64,000 bases of DNA from the NCBI GenBank assembly GCA_036971715.1, contig JAVHJL010000012.1, forward strand, positions 992,001-1,056,000, read 5' to 3'. This DNA comes from Arthrobotrys musiformis (lineage: Eukaryota; Ascomycota; Orbiliomycetes; Orbiliales; Orbiliaceae). The notes under the pieces are model-generated. The model saw only the letters and a program-made list of their open reading frames with translations. It made no database searches and had not been told where the DNA came from. Shown here piece by piece: positions 22,560-34,377 of the stretch. The translations under genes were made by a program, and so were the position numbers. Each line of letters starts with the position of its first letter. The first letter of the stretch is position 1.

Positions 22560-22803
22560 ACTCCATGCTTCCGAGAAGGCGATTTCGTCCGAGAATACGC
22601 TTACCGATGTTGACGACGAATATTTCCCGCAATTCTCATGCGCTGCGAACGGAGACTACACCGCAAAGCCAATTTACAAGATCCCAAGGAACTATAAAGA
22701 AGCAATGTCCTCGAAAGGCAAACAAGTGTTTATGGAGGCGATGAAAATAGAGTATGATAAGTTGATGAAGCACAAGTCGAAATGGGTGTTTGATACTTCG
22801 TAA
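22560..22803 (+). pseudogene. Ty1/Copia pol fragment (start of reverse transcriptase)
   Basis: A reading frame ending in TAA at 22803 encodes NYKEAMSSKG, FMEAMKIEYDKLMKHKSKW. This matches the typical Copia boundary before the reverse transcriptase: a 'PxxYxEA', then 'W..AM..E...L..N..W' pattern. Only about 80 residues remain. The following DNA is a TIR element and then Gypsy-type sequence, so the rest of the Copia element is gone. Confidence 0.55.
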
Positions 22804-22812
22804 AGGGAAGTA

Positions 22813-23205
22813 CTATTTCCGTACCCCCATTTTCGCTAGAACCGTACCCCTCCATTACAACAAAAACAATGGAAAATATTTCAGAGTAATAAACAGAATA
22901 GTTCAAGCTACAAGCCGGCCTATTAACCGCACGCCTATAAGCCTGTGAATTGCACGCCTATAAGCCTGTGAATTACACGCCTATAGGCCTATTCACCGCA
23001 CGCCTATAGGCCTGTGAATCGCACGCCTGCAGGCCTGTACATGTGAATTGCACGCCGGCCTATTTACAAGTCTGTGAATCGCGTATATATTCAGTTTGGG
23101 AAAATTTAGTGCGAGAGAGTTGCTTAGCCAACATTTACTAGTGTGAAAAATTGCTATAATTGTTATAAATGGGTACGGAAATAGCGAAAATGGGTACGGA
23201 AATAG
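22813..23205. mobile_element. Non-autonomous TIR element (393 bp)
   Basis: The left end CTATTTCCGTACCCCCATTT and the right end, read in reverse, CTATTTCCGTACCCATTTTC are inverted repeats of about 25 bp. The right terminus is duplicated in tandem (23171-23184 and 23191-23205). No transposase frame is present. The interior is largely the minisatellite described separately. The left flank is TA; the right flank is not clearly TA, so the target duplication is unresolved. Confidence 0.6.
22912..23080 (+). repeat. Minisatellite, about 23-bp unit
   Basis: Six or so imperfect tandem copies of a unit resembling CACGCCTATAAGCCTGTGAATTG, inside the TIR element. Copies differ at a few positions and one carries an insertion (CTGTACATGTGAATTG). 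Confidence 0.75.
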
Positions 23206-23209
23206 CATT

Positions 23210-25000
23210 ACCCTTGGCTGTTTGAGAGGCAGAACTGGTGTTTTGCGAACTGTTACATAGACGACATAGTCGTCTGCTCGAGAACACTGGAAGAGCATAT
23301 CAATCACCTAAATGAAATATTCTCCATTCTTTCTGACGCTGGCATTACTCTGGTTGCACCAAAATGCCACCTAGCACCAGTCAATTGAACTTCTGGGAAA
23401 AAAGGCAAATAGTTTCGGCCTAAGCACTACCACAAAGCATTCAGAAGCTATACAAAACCTCGGGGAGCCCAAAACTATGGAAGAGTTGGAGCATTTCCTT
23501 GGCACTCTTAGATGGCACCATAGCTGTATACCATTCTACGCTCAACGTGCCGCACCTCTGCAACAACTCAAGACCAAACTCCTTCATCCTGGTCCTTCCA
23601 AAGGTCAAGCTAGGAAGAAAGGGTTAACCTCAATGTCGACCAAAAACAACATGGAAAGACCTTCGAAATGCACTGCCACACTCGCGCATTACCAAAACGG
23701 CAAACCATTGTACGTTTACGTCGACAGCTCGGGAACAGGCTAAACAAAATACGGCTGCCTAAAGTAAGTACTAGTTGGAGTTCGCAGGTCTTGTGTGTGA
23801 ACTGTGAAAAGGGTGAGTCATTGGGTGGAACAATCGCCTACAACCGTGTCTACCAACTACAAAGCTTTGGAAGATATAATGAGAATGGATACCACCACAA
23901 CTACCTCACCTAGCTGTTCTAACCAACACCAACAACATTGGGCCGTCTATCTCTCGCAATTCTAGGGTAACCTAAAGGTTGTCTATAAAAAAGGTTTAGA
24001 TATGGTCGTTCCAGACGCTGTCTCGCCTACGCCGAGACTTGGATGTTAAGTACCCTACGGATCTCGCTCAAAGGGAACTAACGGAAGAGATACTGGGTTT
24101 CCCCCGCTTAATTATAATCGAATACCTAAATGATGCTGACGCCTCAACCGCAACTTCGGAGACAATTACTGGCGGAGGAGTTGTGTTTACCGAAATGACT
24201 AAGGAGTTTAAGAACAAATTAGTTATGGGTTACAGTCAAAAGCTTATCGACTTTCTATGGTCTCCAGGAAGCAAGGAAGACGGTAACTGGCGTGAACACA
24301 TCAATATGATCTATAAGTTGAACGTCGGTAATGATTTAATCTATATGGATGACGAACGTCGCGCCACAAAACGCCTTTTCGTACCTACCTTGACTCTGCA
24401 AGGCTAACTACTACGTGAGGCCCACGACGCCGGTCACCCAGAAATAGATCGAACCTACGAACGTCTAGCTTCACACTTCTTCTGGCCGACAATGGGACAA
24501 TCCGCCAGGGACTACGTCGCCAACTGCCCAGAGTGTGCCGTAAAACGTACGCATAGGCATCAACAGTACGGTCTTATACAACCAATACGGTTGCCGGATC
24601 AACCGTTCAAAACGTTGTCTTTAGATTTTATAACGAAATTTCCAAAATCTAAAAATTACCTCGACATTAAGTTTGACTAATAGCCGGAAAGGAAAGTTGG
24701 GATGAAGCCACCTAGGCTGAGGCTTTCTACCAGAACGTCTACAAACGATGGGGCTGGCCACTAGTTCTAATTAGTGACAGAGGCACAATCTTCCTGGGTA
24801 AACTATAGAAGGTGCTATTCACTAGAGCTAGCACGAAAATCCTCACCACCACTGCCTAACATCCAAGTACCAACGGGCAGGCCAAATGCACAAATCAGTC
24901 TATAGAAATAACTTTAAGATATGTTGTCGACAGCACCCAAAATTGGGTGGATGCGCTCTCCGACGTGGAGTTACAGGGCCGATCACAACAGCGTATCCTT
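23210..25000 (+). pseudogene. Gypsy retrotransposon remnant (RT, RNase H, integrase)
   Basis: Fragments in several frames occur in normal Gypsy order. The reverse-transcriptase core CYIDDIVVCSRTLEEH is at about 23251; LGTLRWHHSCIPFYAQRAAP at about 23500 follows it; the RNase H start LYVYVDSSGTG is near 23713. The integrase zinc-binding part is at about 24410-24545 (HDAGHPE, then CPEC). The catalytic core continues to about 24990 with SLDFIT and LISDRGTIF. The third catalytic position is changed: the usual GQTER-like motif reads NGQAKCTNQ. Several in-frame stops and frameshifts are present. The RT and RNase H fragments are clearly related to the element at 56269-58015. No LTR could be assigned. 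Confidence 0.88.
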
Positions 25001-25599
25001 CTCTGAAAGCCCAGGAACGACAATGGGCGGGGAGTTCGTCATAGGAACCAAATTCCCCGGGTTCGGGGGTTGGGAAAGGCATTGATGATGTTGATGTTCG
25101 ATAGATGGTTGGTTGAGATCAGGGAGGTTGAGATGAGGTTGGGATAAAGTTCGATGGTTTCTTAGAGTCAAGGTTGGGAGAAGTATGATACGAAGATATA
25201 TTTACACAGGACCGGTAACCGAACTTTTTTAGAAGTGAGGGGGACGTCGGGACCTGATAATTTTCCAAACCAACACATATCATGAAGCCCACAACAGATT
25301 TTGGGTTCTGTTGGAACTTTACCCTTTCCATATTCCAACTACGCTAGTACTTAGTACTTCAATCCTTGGCCGGTGATATAACCCGCGTACGAGAGGGCTG
25401 AAAACTGAACTTCGAGACCGCCCGAAAGTTTATTCGGAAATCAAAAACTTGAACTTACATACTAAACATACAAAATATCATTTTTCCTCTCGAAAATAAT
25501 ATGTATCTTATTTCCGAGTTATTGCAGTATATATCTTCTTACGAAAAATCCTTAAATTGAGTAGTCTCTTAGTCGAATATCGCGAATCTGTTCAATTTA
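25001..25599. other. Intergenic upstream of the glycosyltransferase gene
   Basis: 25050-25330 contains short minus-strand frames without a recognised motif. 25440-25599 would be the promoter and leader of the plus-strand gene; I see no defined element beyond AT-rich stretches. Confidence 0.35.
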
Positions 25600-26939
25600 A
25601 TGACCAGGAAGATGAGAAGGGCAATACTAGCCCTTGGAGGCGCCTTTATTGTTTTTCTCCTACTTTCTACCATCATTGACCCGGATATCGTTCAGAAACC
25701 AAAGGGAACCAAACCTCCACACAAGGATCCGCAGACACAAGAATGGCAGGAAGAGATCTTCCCGCTTGCAAAGGCTGGCAAGATTCCCAAGATAAATCCT
25801 AGAAATATCGTCAACGACAATAACTTAAAGACACCCTTATTTATCGGGTTCACGCGAAATTGGTATCTTCTAGAGCAAGCTGTTGTTTCTTACCTAGCGG
25901 CGGGGTGGCCAGCCTCGGAGCTAATGGTCATTGACAACAGTGGTGTGATGGATTCAAACGTATGTTCGTATATTCAATCTGCCGAATCGCTTTTATTTTA
26001 GGCTGGAGTTGCTAATCATCGTTGGAAACAACAGCTTCGCGGCCTCCTCTCGCCTGCGAATCCTTGGTACCTAAATCATACGCGGCTCTCACAGCTCGGC
26101 GTCGCCGTCAAACGTACACCGACACTCCTAAGTTTTGCACAACTCCAGAATTTCTATATTAATTATGCGATCGAGCAGAACTGGGGTTACTATTTCTGGT
26201 CGCATATGGATGTGGTGGTTGTATGCAACGAATCGGAATCATCTGAAAATTATAAAAGTCTATACAGAAAGGCTGTAGACGCCCTGGGGGATACGTTGGA
26301 TAAGCGGGAGCACTGGGGACTTAAGTTTTTTGCGTACGATTGGTTGACTTTGGTCAATGTCGAGGCGGTGAAGGATGTTGGTGCTTGGGATACTCAGGTG
26401 AGATTTTAAAGCCGGCTCTCTTGAATATACAGCTGATCGGCCATAGATCCCGTACTACATGGCTGATTGCGATATGTATTCACGCATGACTATGAGGAAC
26501 TGGACTCAAGATGCTGTCGAAGCTGGGCATGTCTACGACGTTTCTTCCCATCTTACAGACCTCGCCGTTTTATTCCCGGAGGAGGGACATGAGTCCGAAT
26601 TGAACACGACTCGGTTCAAAGACTTGAAAAATCAGTTACAGCTCATGATGGAGCAGAAGCAGAATAACTCACACGGAAGGAATACCTGGCAGGCACGTCG
26701 GGACGGTGGGGAGGGCGAGCCCTTCTGGAGGAATCCTAAAGGGTTTGAGAGAGGGTAAGTTGAATCAATGAACCACCTATAAGTTTCCAGCTTGGAGTGT
26801 GTAACTAAACCAACCGTCGGATAGCATCAACTTCTGGATCGATAAAGGGCGAGAGCTGTTCAAGCTCAAATGGAACTACAGCGAATGCGATCTCATCGAC
26901 AAAGGTTACAGATACGGGGAAGAGTGGACGAGGGAGTGA
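25600..26939 (+). CDS. Type II membrane glycosyltransferase, four exons
   Basis: Proposed exons: 25600-25959, 26002-26397, 26447-26754, 26825-26939 (392 aa). The introns of 42, 49 and 70 nt begin GTATGT, GTGAGA and GTAAGT and end in TAG, and removing them joins the frames exactly. Residues 1-12 are cytosolic and basic; 9-27 form a signal anchor (ILALGGAFIVFLLLSTII), typical of Golgi enzymes. The luminal part has FIGFTRNWYLLEQAVVSY, LMVIDNSGVMDS, TPTLLSFAQLQNFYIN, then WSHMDVVVV, probably the metal/nucleotide-sugar site of a GT-A fold, and GRNTWQ and KWNYSECDLIDKG near the end. This order matches a fungal family usually annotated as glycosyltransferase; the donor and acceptor are unknown. It is the only gene here that looks intact, host-like and under selection. 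Confidence 0.82.
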
Positions 26940-27550
26940 ACGGTATATAAGTACACCCATGCTATCGTCCGTATTTAGCAACTTCACGAACTTGAACTTC
27001 GCCACGTCGATTGTCAAACAAAAATCAAACGAGCGTTAAATGGACATACACGTACAAGTTAGAAAAGAAGAGCAGATTTTCATGAAGCGATCGTGGTACC
27101 TATCATCCGTTCAATGTTATCTCAAACGATATGCTATGGGCTTTGAAAGATTTATAACACCGCTTCGTCTTTACCGTACTGTTTTGCGTAGAACGTAGTT
27201 ATGAGGGTAGGAATAATGGAATTCGATGGTAGGCTACTACGGCCTCATGCTCTGGTTTACGAGACAAGCCTCATGCACTATGGTTTAGAATTAATATGAG
27301 ATCGTGAAAATAAGGCGGTTTGAAGGGGGCTTCCGCTCTTCGCAGAGAGTATAGAACATAAAACCCTTATATATATTCCAAGCATCAAAGTCATAAGACT
27401 CTCTCAAGACTCCGGGTTCTCTTCTGCCTCTCTTCCTCTTCCTCCTCCTCTTCTCTCTACGGGACAGATAGGTAGGAAGGTAGGTAGGAAGGCAGGCTAA
27501 CGTACTAACAGTTCACAGATTCCTAGGTCCCTAGGTGGTAGGCAGGCTCT

Positions 27551-27643
<93 letters not shown>

Positions 27644-28167
27644 CAGTAGCAGGAAAAGAGTTAAATCCCTCCTTTCAGTCGGGCAAAGACTTCATCCAGA
27701 TGCATTATATGCTCGTCGAAGAATTACGAATATATGACCACGTCATCTACCGTAAGAACTCGAAAATAAGATAGTATGAAATACAAGATAGTACCCGAAT
27801 ATAAGCCCCTATTCAAGGCTCGAAATGCGAAGCCTCGAGTGCTACCACTTGAAACCCATAGGTGCGACCTTAAATTGTTCGTGGCCGCGATGACTGGTTA
27901 CCGCCGCACGGAAACTGGTACTACGGTTCCCTGACTAGACTAGACCCATTTCGCCGTTAAAGAGGATTTTATTGAGCGCCAGACTCGGATTTTATGACGT
28001 TTCGTTAATACTTTTTGAGCGTAACCCATTTTGTAAATAAAACCCGTGGGGCAAGTATGTGCTCTGTACAGAGGAGTTACCACGCGTCGGAATATGGTGT
28101 GGTACCTCTTTCGGCTTAGTGACTTCAGTACCGACTTTGGGATTGGTGACTCGGTGTTGACTCGGTG
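26940..28167. other. Intergenic with (TAG)n repeat
   Basis: No gene recognised. Contains the TAG microsatellite listed separately. The rest shows only short frames. Confidence 0.45.
27551..27643 (+). repeat. (TAG)n microsatellite, about 31 units
   Basis: Uninterrupted TAG repeat followed by TAGCAGTAGCAGG. A 79-aa frame across it is mostly poly-Val and is an artefact. Confidence 0.95.
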
Positions 28168-28658
28168 TTAAGCTGTGAAATGTGTGGCTGAGAGGTACCT
28201 GACAGGGGGGTTTTCTTTTTGCACGGTACCACAGTAACTACTTTGCTTCACTCCTTCTGGTACCGGATATCGGTACTTCGGTACGTATTCCTCGTCCAGC
28301 CACTTCCATCGTTCTTCCGATAAGTTGGGGTCTGGTTCGCTTGGAGTCGGCGCCGCGTCCGGTTTGATTCTTGAGCTCGTCGGGCGCGGCAGGGGGCTTC
28401 GCTGCTACTTCCATCGTCTGCTGCGCGGCCAGGTCGGCTGGAACATCGTAGGAGATCTGAGGTATCGTCTGGTGGGGTTGAGGTAGCCAATCGCTGGCCA
28501 TAATGGGCCAAGTAATCCGGGACACCTTGCGATCCATAGTAGTTGAAGCTAACGTCTCCTTTTTTGTAGATGTAGTCATTTTTGTCAGGCGTCTGCGGAG
28601 ACCATCTCGGAAACTGCACGTCTGCTCCCAGGGGCAACGGCGGCAACGGCTTTCCCAT
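28168..28658 (-). pseudogene. Start of a Gypsy-like gag, frameshifted
   Basis: From the Met at 28658 the frame reads MGKPLPPLPLGADVQFPRW and KNDYIYKKGDVSFNYYG. After a frame change near 28500-28400 it continues with PSEPDPNLSEERWKWLDEEY and PKYRYPVPEGVK to a stop at 28168-28170. It lies immediately downstream, in transcription direction, of LTR-like sequence (28770-29440), the normal position of gag. Assignment to gag rests on that context; no conserved gag motif was identified. Confidence 0.4.
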
Positions 28659-28769
28659 TGCTCCTTAGTCCCTAGATGTTGGCGTGGCGGGCACAACAGA
28701 GACACTGCCGTTTCTATAGAACCTACGGTTGCCTCCCCGTGTCCGGCCCTGGGGCGTAAAGCCACGTCT

Positions 28770-29440
28770 ATACTTGACTACGAGCGAGTGCGAATGCGAT
28801 GGCGGCCTCTGGCCGCCTCCGTATAACATACGTACTTACGAATAATAAGAAAAGTTTTGCAGTGAACGCGGTTAATATTTAATATTGGACATTCGACGTT
28901 CTCGTTCTGTCTGTCTAATATGCGCGCGCACGTGAAAATCGATCTAGCGTTCGTGAGTGACGTTGACGTCAAAACTTGTCTCATATCGTATGAGATCGAG
29001 TCGAAGCATGATCACAACGTAGAATCCATCCCTGCGAACACAAATTCCCTGTTCCGGTTAAGGCGGGGGCCGCTCGCACGAACATGGTGCTTATATAGAG
29101 AAGGATACGAATGAGCAATACAATGCCTGAAGATTCCCGGGTCCAAGTCTTGCCCGGGTCATGTTTATGTATTGAGCTGTGCCTAGCTAGGCCCATCTGT
29201 TTACCAGATGAGGTGTGCCAGTACCGGCGTGCTAAAGTTCCGTCCACAGAGCCATACTCCTGGGTCTCAAGTATCTGTGAACTCCTCTTTGTTCTCAAAG
29301 GACGCAGTCGTCTTCCAGACAGCATCTGGACAGTGCAGAACTACTACTCGACCACGCTGCACGTAGGAACGATATCATAAAGCTCCGGATCTCCCGTCTT
29401 AGTTGTCCCGGACCAGACTGCCAACGCGATAGCCACCCTA
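28770..29440 (-). repeat. LTR-like sequence of a Gypsy element
   Basis: On the minus strand this contains a TATA-like CTATATAAG (around 29092-29100) about 430 bp upstream of the gag start. Its 28780-28960 part recurs in the same orientation at about 42925-43065 and 51035-51145, showing a dispersed repeat. Exact LTR ends (TG...CA) could not be fixed. Confidence 0.45.
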
Positions 29441-30280
29441 ATAATCAAGTATTACAGTACTTTGACATGAGATATTCTGTTGCCCTATGTAGAGTCTTTG
29501 CGCATTAACTAATCTATCTTGACAGAAATCCCATCCACTGCCGTCCTCGATTGGATCCCAGACACCGTCAGGAATAGGCTCCGGCTCGAAGAAGGATTCC
29601 TCCCCCACCATTAAAGCCTCCTTAATCTCGTTGCCGCCTTGGCTCAAAGGGCACCGGCAGTCATGAAATGTTACCTCTATCTGCCGACCTCTGGAATATT
29701 CTTGGACTTTTGCCCTCGTTTGTGGTGAACAATGCGTTGCGTCGATTTCGAATAGCGAGTTTGAAAGCGATCCAGACCTAATTGCTTCTGCAATGATATA
29801 GCCCGGCAATCTCAGGACCTGGACTGACGTGAATCGAGCCAGCTCATCTCCTGCGCTAGGGGGGTTGTAAAGGCCATGAATACCTTCTGTTCGGCTCGTA
29901 CATTTCTCGGTGATGGCAATCTGTTCGCAAGATGCGGAAAGCAAAGATAGAAGCTTTCGAAGTTCTGTTGCTCGAGACTTAAATCGGCATCTTTAAGCTG
30001 AATTCGCTCGAGGTCTCCCCATACCGCCCCGGTACTGCAACCATGACTTGCGCAGGAGAAATCTTCGAAAAAGGGAAGATTTCGAGAGCATAGCTGCATA
30101 TTTGAGAGCACCGGGGGGGTACCAAATTGCCGCCACAATTTTGGAGTCCCGGCGAGCCCAGGGATAGAAATATCGACGTCGATGTGTATAAAACTTCTTA
30201 GAGAAGGCCAGGTAGTTCGGAAACTTGAGGGATGACTGTGTAGACCAGACCGAATTGTTTGGGAAGTATGACTTCCTCAA
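29438..30280 (-). pseudogene. Broken protein-coding gene, possibly F-box/LRR-like
   Basis: Overlapping minus-strand frames (30280-29993, 30138-29812, 29944-29438) read like successive pieces of one protein separated by frameshifts. The last piece is the best: FTSVQVLRLPGYIIAEAIRS, SLFEIDATHCSPQTRAKVQE, then an acidic tail EPEPIPDGVWDPIEDGSGWD. The spacing of hydrophobic residues recalls the C-terminal part of fungal F-box proteins, but no F-box is seen. Function not assigned. Confidence 0.3.
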
Positions 30281-30454
30281 GATTCTTTGGATCGCCTTCT
30301 ATAGCCTCAATGTGCTTTTGGAAGGAATCAACGTGAAAATTTAGAATCTTGTGGCAGAATGGCGAAACTACGACACTGAGCGGATGGGCGTCCGTCCGGG
30401 CTATTGGGAAAGTCAGAAATCGAACGCAGCCTGAGCATCGGGTCCCGCCAAAAA

Positions 30455-30789
30455 TTACACAGTAGCTAGGAACTGCACAACTTTTTCTCCCGATTTGTTG
30501 ATCGTCATCCCAATAGTACGGCGCAGGAGGCCCTTGAGGTTGTGATCGTTGTCGAGTAACTCCGTTTCTGCTCCTGTAGCTTTAGGGGTAATTTTGGCTC
30601 GTAGGCCCATTCCATGGTTGCTTGACTGGGCCTGCTGGTGGCTGAAAGAAGCCCGAGGAAATCGGAGCCCCATCCTTTGTTTGAGTGTCTTTTCGCTAGT
30701 GACGTGAAGGATTCAACCTTGGATTTCGGAATATCGTGTAACCGCGTTAACGTCTTGAAAGTGACTATATATAGTGGGTCTGGGTTCAA
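30455..30789 (-). pseudogene. Unidentified coding fragment
   Basis: Two overlapping frames, 30789-30505 and 30673-30455. The first reads MNPDPLYIVTFKTLTRLHDI and KVESFTSLAKRHSNKGWGSD; the second ends LLDNDHNLKGLLRRTIGMTI and then NKSGEKVVQFLATV. They look like one frameshifted protein, possibly the N-terminal part of the broken gene at 29438-30280. No family recognised. Confidence 0.25.
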
Positions 30790-31602
30790 GACAAATATTG
30801 CAAATATGAGGACTTGACTTACTTGAGTAAGTATGCCGAGAAGTTTCCACTTGATATCAATGCGAGATGGGTGGATGCGTCAGCTCTATATATATATTCG
30901 ACAAGTACTGTACTGCGCACTGGCTGAGAACCTAGAACGGGATTAGCCTAAGGCGGTCACTCTTCGTGCGGTTTGGGTGCGAGACGAGTCTAAGGCAGGC
31001 CAGGGCCTGGCTTCTTTGTCATACCACAATTCCTCGGGATGAATGTACAGGCAGAGATTAATAGATTAATTGCAGTTCTGGCTATGCAATGAAAACTAGA
31101 GATATTGAGATATTGAGATATCGGATTTGGTTTGTGTAATTCTGCTTATCAAATCCATACATTTGTTTTATCTGTAGTTCGCGTTTCCATGTTCAATACG
31201 CATCTGCAGATCCAGGCCGCACAAAGAGTGACCAGTAAGGGACGGGAATTCCAAACCTTAGGGCCTCAACATGCTTGGTGAATCTGTAGGACAAGTCAAA
31301 GGAAACGCTGCGGGATGCTGCCCTGCCCCCCTTGAGGGAAAAAAAAAAAAAGTTGCGTACTCCTTTCTAGCTTGCTGCACGGAACAAGTAAGTGCTCGCT
31401 CATTATTTGATGTGTAAGCTATAAGTAAATATACATATATATGCTTATGTATCAACGTTATGATGCTGCCTAATTTTTTAAAAGTAGTTAAAATAGATAG
31501 GGTTTGGCATTAGTATTATGACTTCGTCCCAGTAACCATACGTGCTGAACCTCTACAGGAGGAAGTAGATCGATTTTGAATATATAACAGAAACTCTTCA
31601 GA
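30790..31602. other. Intergenic; contains one copy of a dispersed hairpin motif
   Basis: No gene recognised. 30951-31000 matches 49783-49832 (see the hairpin repeat entries). There is an A13 run at about 31340. Confidence 0.4.
30970..30986 (+). repeat. Dispersed hairpin motif, degenerate copy
   Basis: GGTTTGGGTGCGAGACG, a variant of the 17-mer GGTCTGGGTACGAGACC found at 49803-49819. The similarity continues on both sides for about 50 bp in total (GGTCACTCTT before, CTAAGGCA after). Confidence 0.55.
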
Positions 31603-33499
31603 CTAGCTAGGTGATACCAGGGGATATCTTGCAGATCCATGGGAGCACTCGCGCCAGTTTGAAATGCACCCCTCATCTTCGCACACCTCTATAGCCTCGC
31701 CTTGGTCGCCATTGATGAGGAATATAAGCTTCTTTTCGGGTGAATGAGCATTTATGGCTTCTTTTATAAGCTTTATGCGCCTTAGGGTTTTTCTACACAA
31801 GTCGGTGTCGCGGCGGTGAGCGTTTAATTTTGTCTCGAGACCCTCGAACTTGAAGCAATGCTCGTACTTGTTTAAAACCCCCTGCCCGAAAGTTTGTAGA
31901 ATATAGCGATCGTTCTGCACTCTAAGATCTACCGCACTGAAATCTGGAAAAGATGTAATATCGGGCGCCATCGGGGGCATATTGGAGCGTATTGCTTCTA
32001 TGATCTATTTTTGAATTCATTAGGGTCTGTGTTCTATAGATCTGCATATATGGTTGAACATCGGGTTATTTATTCTTCCTCGGGAATTTACCTTCTGATC
32101 TAGATCATCCTCAGTCGAATACAACTCCTCTAGTGATCGAATCAACTCCGGGAGTGCTTTCTTATCATCATTGCGTTCGTGCTCTTTCACGAATTCCAAA
32201 GAGTCCAAAATTTCTTTTTGGGGGCGTCTCGCGAAGCACCCCACAATCGCGATTAGCCATGCCCCAGCATATCCAGGGTCCCCCGGCCAGATATTGTCGC
32301 CGGGTTGGTAAGACATCTCCAGACCGCGAAGGACAGTCCCAAGTTGTTGAGACCTCTGCTCACTTGGGCGCTTCTTCGCAACTTCAACTCTGTCGATAAT
32401 GTGGCAAGCAGACTGTTGTAGATTATACATCTTGTGAAAGACCACCCATCGTTTGCTTGAAAGAAGTTGGCTGGGTTACAGAGTGAGTAATTACTGGTCC
32501 GGGTGAGAGTGATGAAAGCATGTGAATACGTCTTCCCTGCCACCGCGTATTGGCGCTGACGAACAAGGGCATTCCCACGGTTGAAAACTTGTAACCCGAG
32601 CACAATACTGTTCAACCAATTCCCCGCCCGCCATATAATATTGCTGTTGAGTTTTTGTTGGAAGTCGTTCGCGGATTTTGGGTCGACGGCGCCAGTGACG
32701 GTGCTGCCCCCGTATGGGGTGTTAAGGTGCGCAAATATTTTAATGAGGATTTCATCCTGAGCGCGAGATCGCCGGTGAAATCCTTCTTCTTCATTGAAGT
32801 GGAAGTGGTACCTTATTTCTCCTACATCCAATGAATATATTTTAGCTCCGGATCCCATGCGTGCTGCTCTTTAGTTACAGATACTTTTTGTGGACTCAAA
32901 TATTTGAGAACTTCATCGACTTACGCCTGCAGCTAGTACCCCGAATATCTTTGAGCGCGGCAGCGAGAAGCCTGATGTTTTGGGTCCCCGCGACAACATG
33001 CAACAAAATGCTTGATTCCATTACCCGTAAGTCCTTTTTCGGAGTTTTCGTATCCAATATCGATATGGAGATATCTGTGTTCCACCGTTTCTGGGTCGGC
33101 AATGAAGTGCTGAAGGCCCGCTTGCGAGATCTTTTTCAAAACCCCTGCCGCGTAAGCCGAGACTGTCATATAAGGGCCATTAAAGTCATGGAACAACCAA
33201 ATGGCTTCGTTGTAGGTGCCGCGGCTGGTTTGTAATAGAGGTATAGCTGTTTGGCGGACAACTGTGAGCTTGCGGCTAGGCCCAAAGTCTTAGATGTCAT
33301 CATGCAAGACTTCTTCCGTGTGATACTCGTATCCACCGTTAGCAATCAGATACTTGTAAACCTCTCTCCTCAATTCTGGTGGTAGACCTAAAAATGGGAA
33401 AGGCTGAGCAGGAAAGGGTTGGGCTGGGTATATCAACATTCTGTGTGAGGTGAGAGATATAGGTAGTGGAATAGAGACTGCATGCAGCGAGTCTTTCAA
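31603..33499 (-). pseudogene. F-box-like protein with TPR-like segment, disrupted
   Basis: From Met 33499 the protein reaches FPFLGLPPELRREVYKYLI, the characteristic start of fungal F-box-like/2EXR proteins. The same frame meets a TAA at 33290-33292, then continues with LTVVRQTAIPLLQTSRGTYN, EAIWLFHDFNGPYM and so on, so the stop looks premature. A frameshift near 33050 moves the frame to NIRLLAAALKDIRG. A further part, 32858-32450, has YSLDVGEIRYHFHFNEEEGF and VFNRGNALVRQRQYAVAGKT (TPR-like), continuing in another frame at 32445-32020 and probably at 31980-31603. Some changes of frame could be introns, but the TAA and the shift near 33050 have no splice signals around them. Substrate-adaptor function is presumed from the family only. 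Confidence 0.55.
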
Positions 33500-34377
33500 A
33501 ATTAGGGCAAATGGGGTGGTTAGAAGTGTTCGAGGCGGGAGGTGTGAGGTGGTAATTCGACTGGACTCGGGGCTACATTTATATGCCTATATATATATAA
33601 GTAAGTATATCTATATGGGTGCCTAATACCCTTGTCTTAAAGCACTTCGATCGGCATGGCCTGGTTTGATTACATATCCTCACACCACCTTGTACATCAT
33701 TTTCAGAGAGGCTTTTGGACTGGGCTAGAACGCTGTATCTTCCAACGGTAGACGTATTTGACACTAGTCTAGTTCCCAGATGTCACAAAGCGGGCCTTGG
33801 TTCGGTTTGACACCATATCCAAATTACCAGCAGCCATTTGTCTCGTACCCAGTCCACCCGAGCAGCCATTGCAATCCCATAAAGCAGACGTGCAAGGCCC
33901 ACATGCGCCTTGACTTCCCGGTGCCTTACTTTGGCTCGAAAATTTGGCAGAAAGTGAAACAATCTAAGATGATATTATGATGTCTACATGTATACAATCT
34001 GGGATCTATAAAAAGCATGTTTAATTCCGAAGGTAGCCAACATGACCGTATCCAGAGCTACAGTCTATTAATCACAGCCGAGCCAAAAAATGCTATTACA
34101 ATAATGCTCGACTTCCAACTATCCCGTATTAGCGCCCCCCCCCAAATAACACGTCTACGTCTGAGACTACCTATCTACACCCAAGATATCCACGGAATTC
34201 TAATAGTAACTAAAGCCAGGCAGTAGCGAGCCAATAACAAGGTTGCCGTTAGCTAATTGTGCAAGCAAAAAGGAACAAAACGAAACAACATAAGCTATAT
34301 ACATAAGTTTTGCGGTCTGGGTACAAGACCATAACACAACGATAGTAATTTATAAAGGTGATAATATGTGATTTTGC
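33500..34377. other. Intergenic, no gene recognised
   Basis: Only short frames. Includes a C9 run at about 34135 and the hairpin motif at 34314-34330. Confidence 0.4.
34314..34330 (+). repeat. Dispersed hairpin motif
   Basis: GGTCTGGGTACAAGACC: GGTCT pairs with AGACC around a 7-nt loop. One base differs from the copy at 49803-49819. Confidence 0.6.

Noticed and set aside
22901..23080. CRISPR-like array
   Set aside because: Units of about 23 bp are directly adjacent with no spacers; it is a minisatellite in a eukaryotic TIR element.
27535..27774. Poly-Val frame on the plus strand
   Set aside because: Produced by the (TAG)n repeat.
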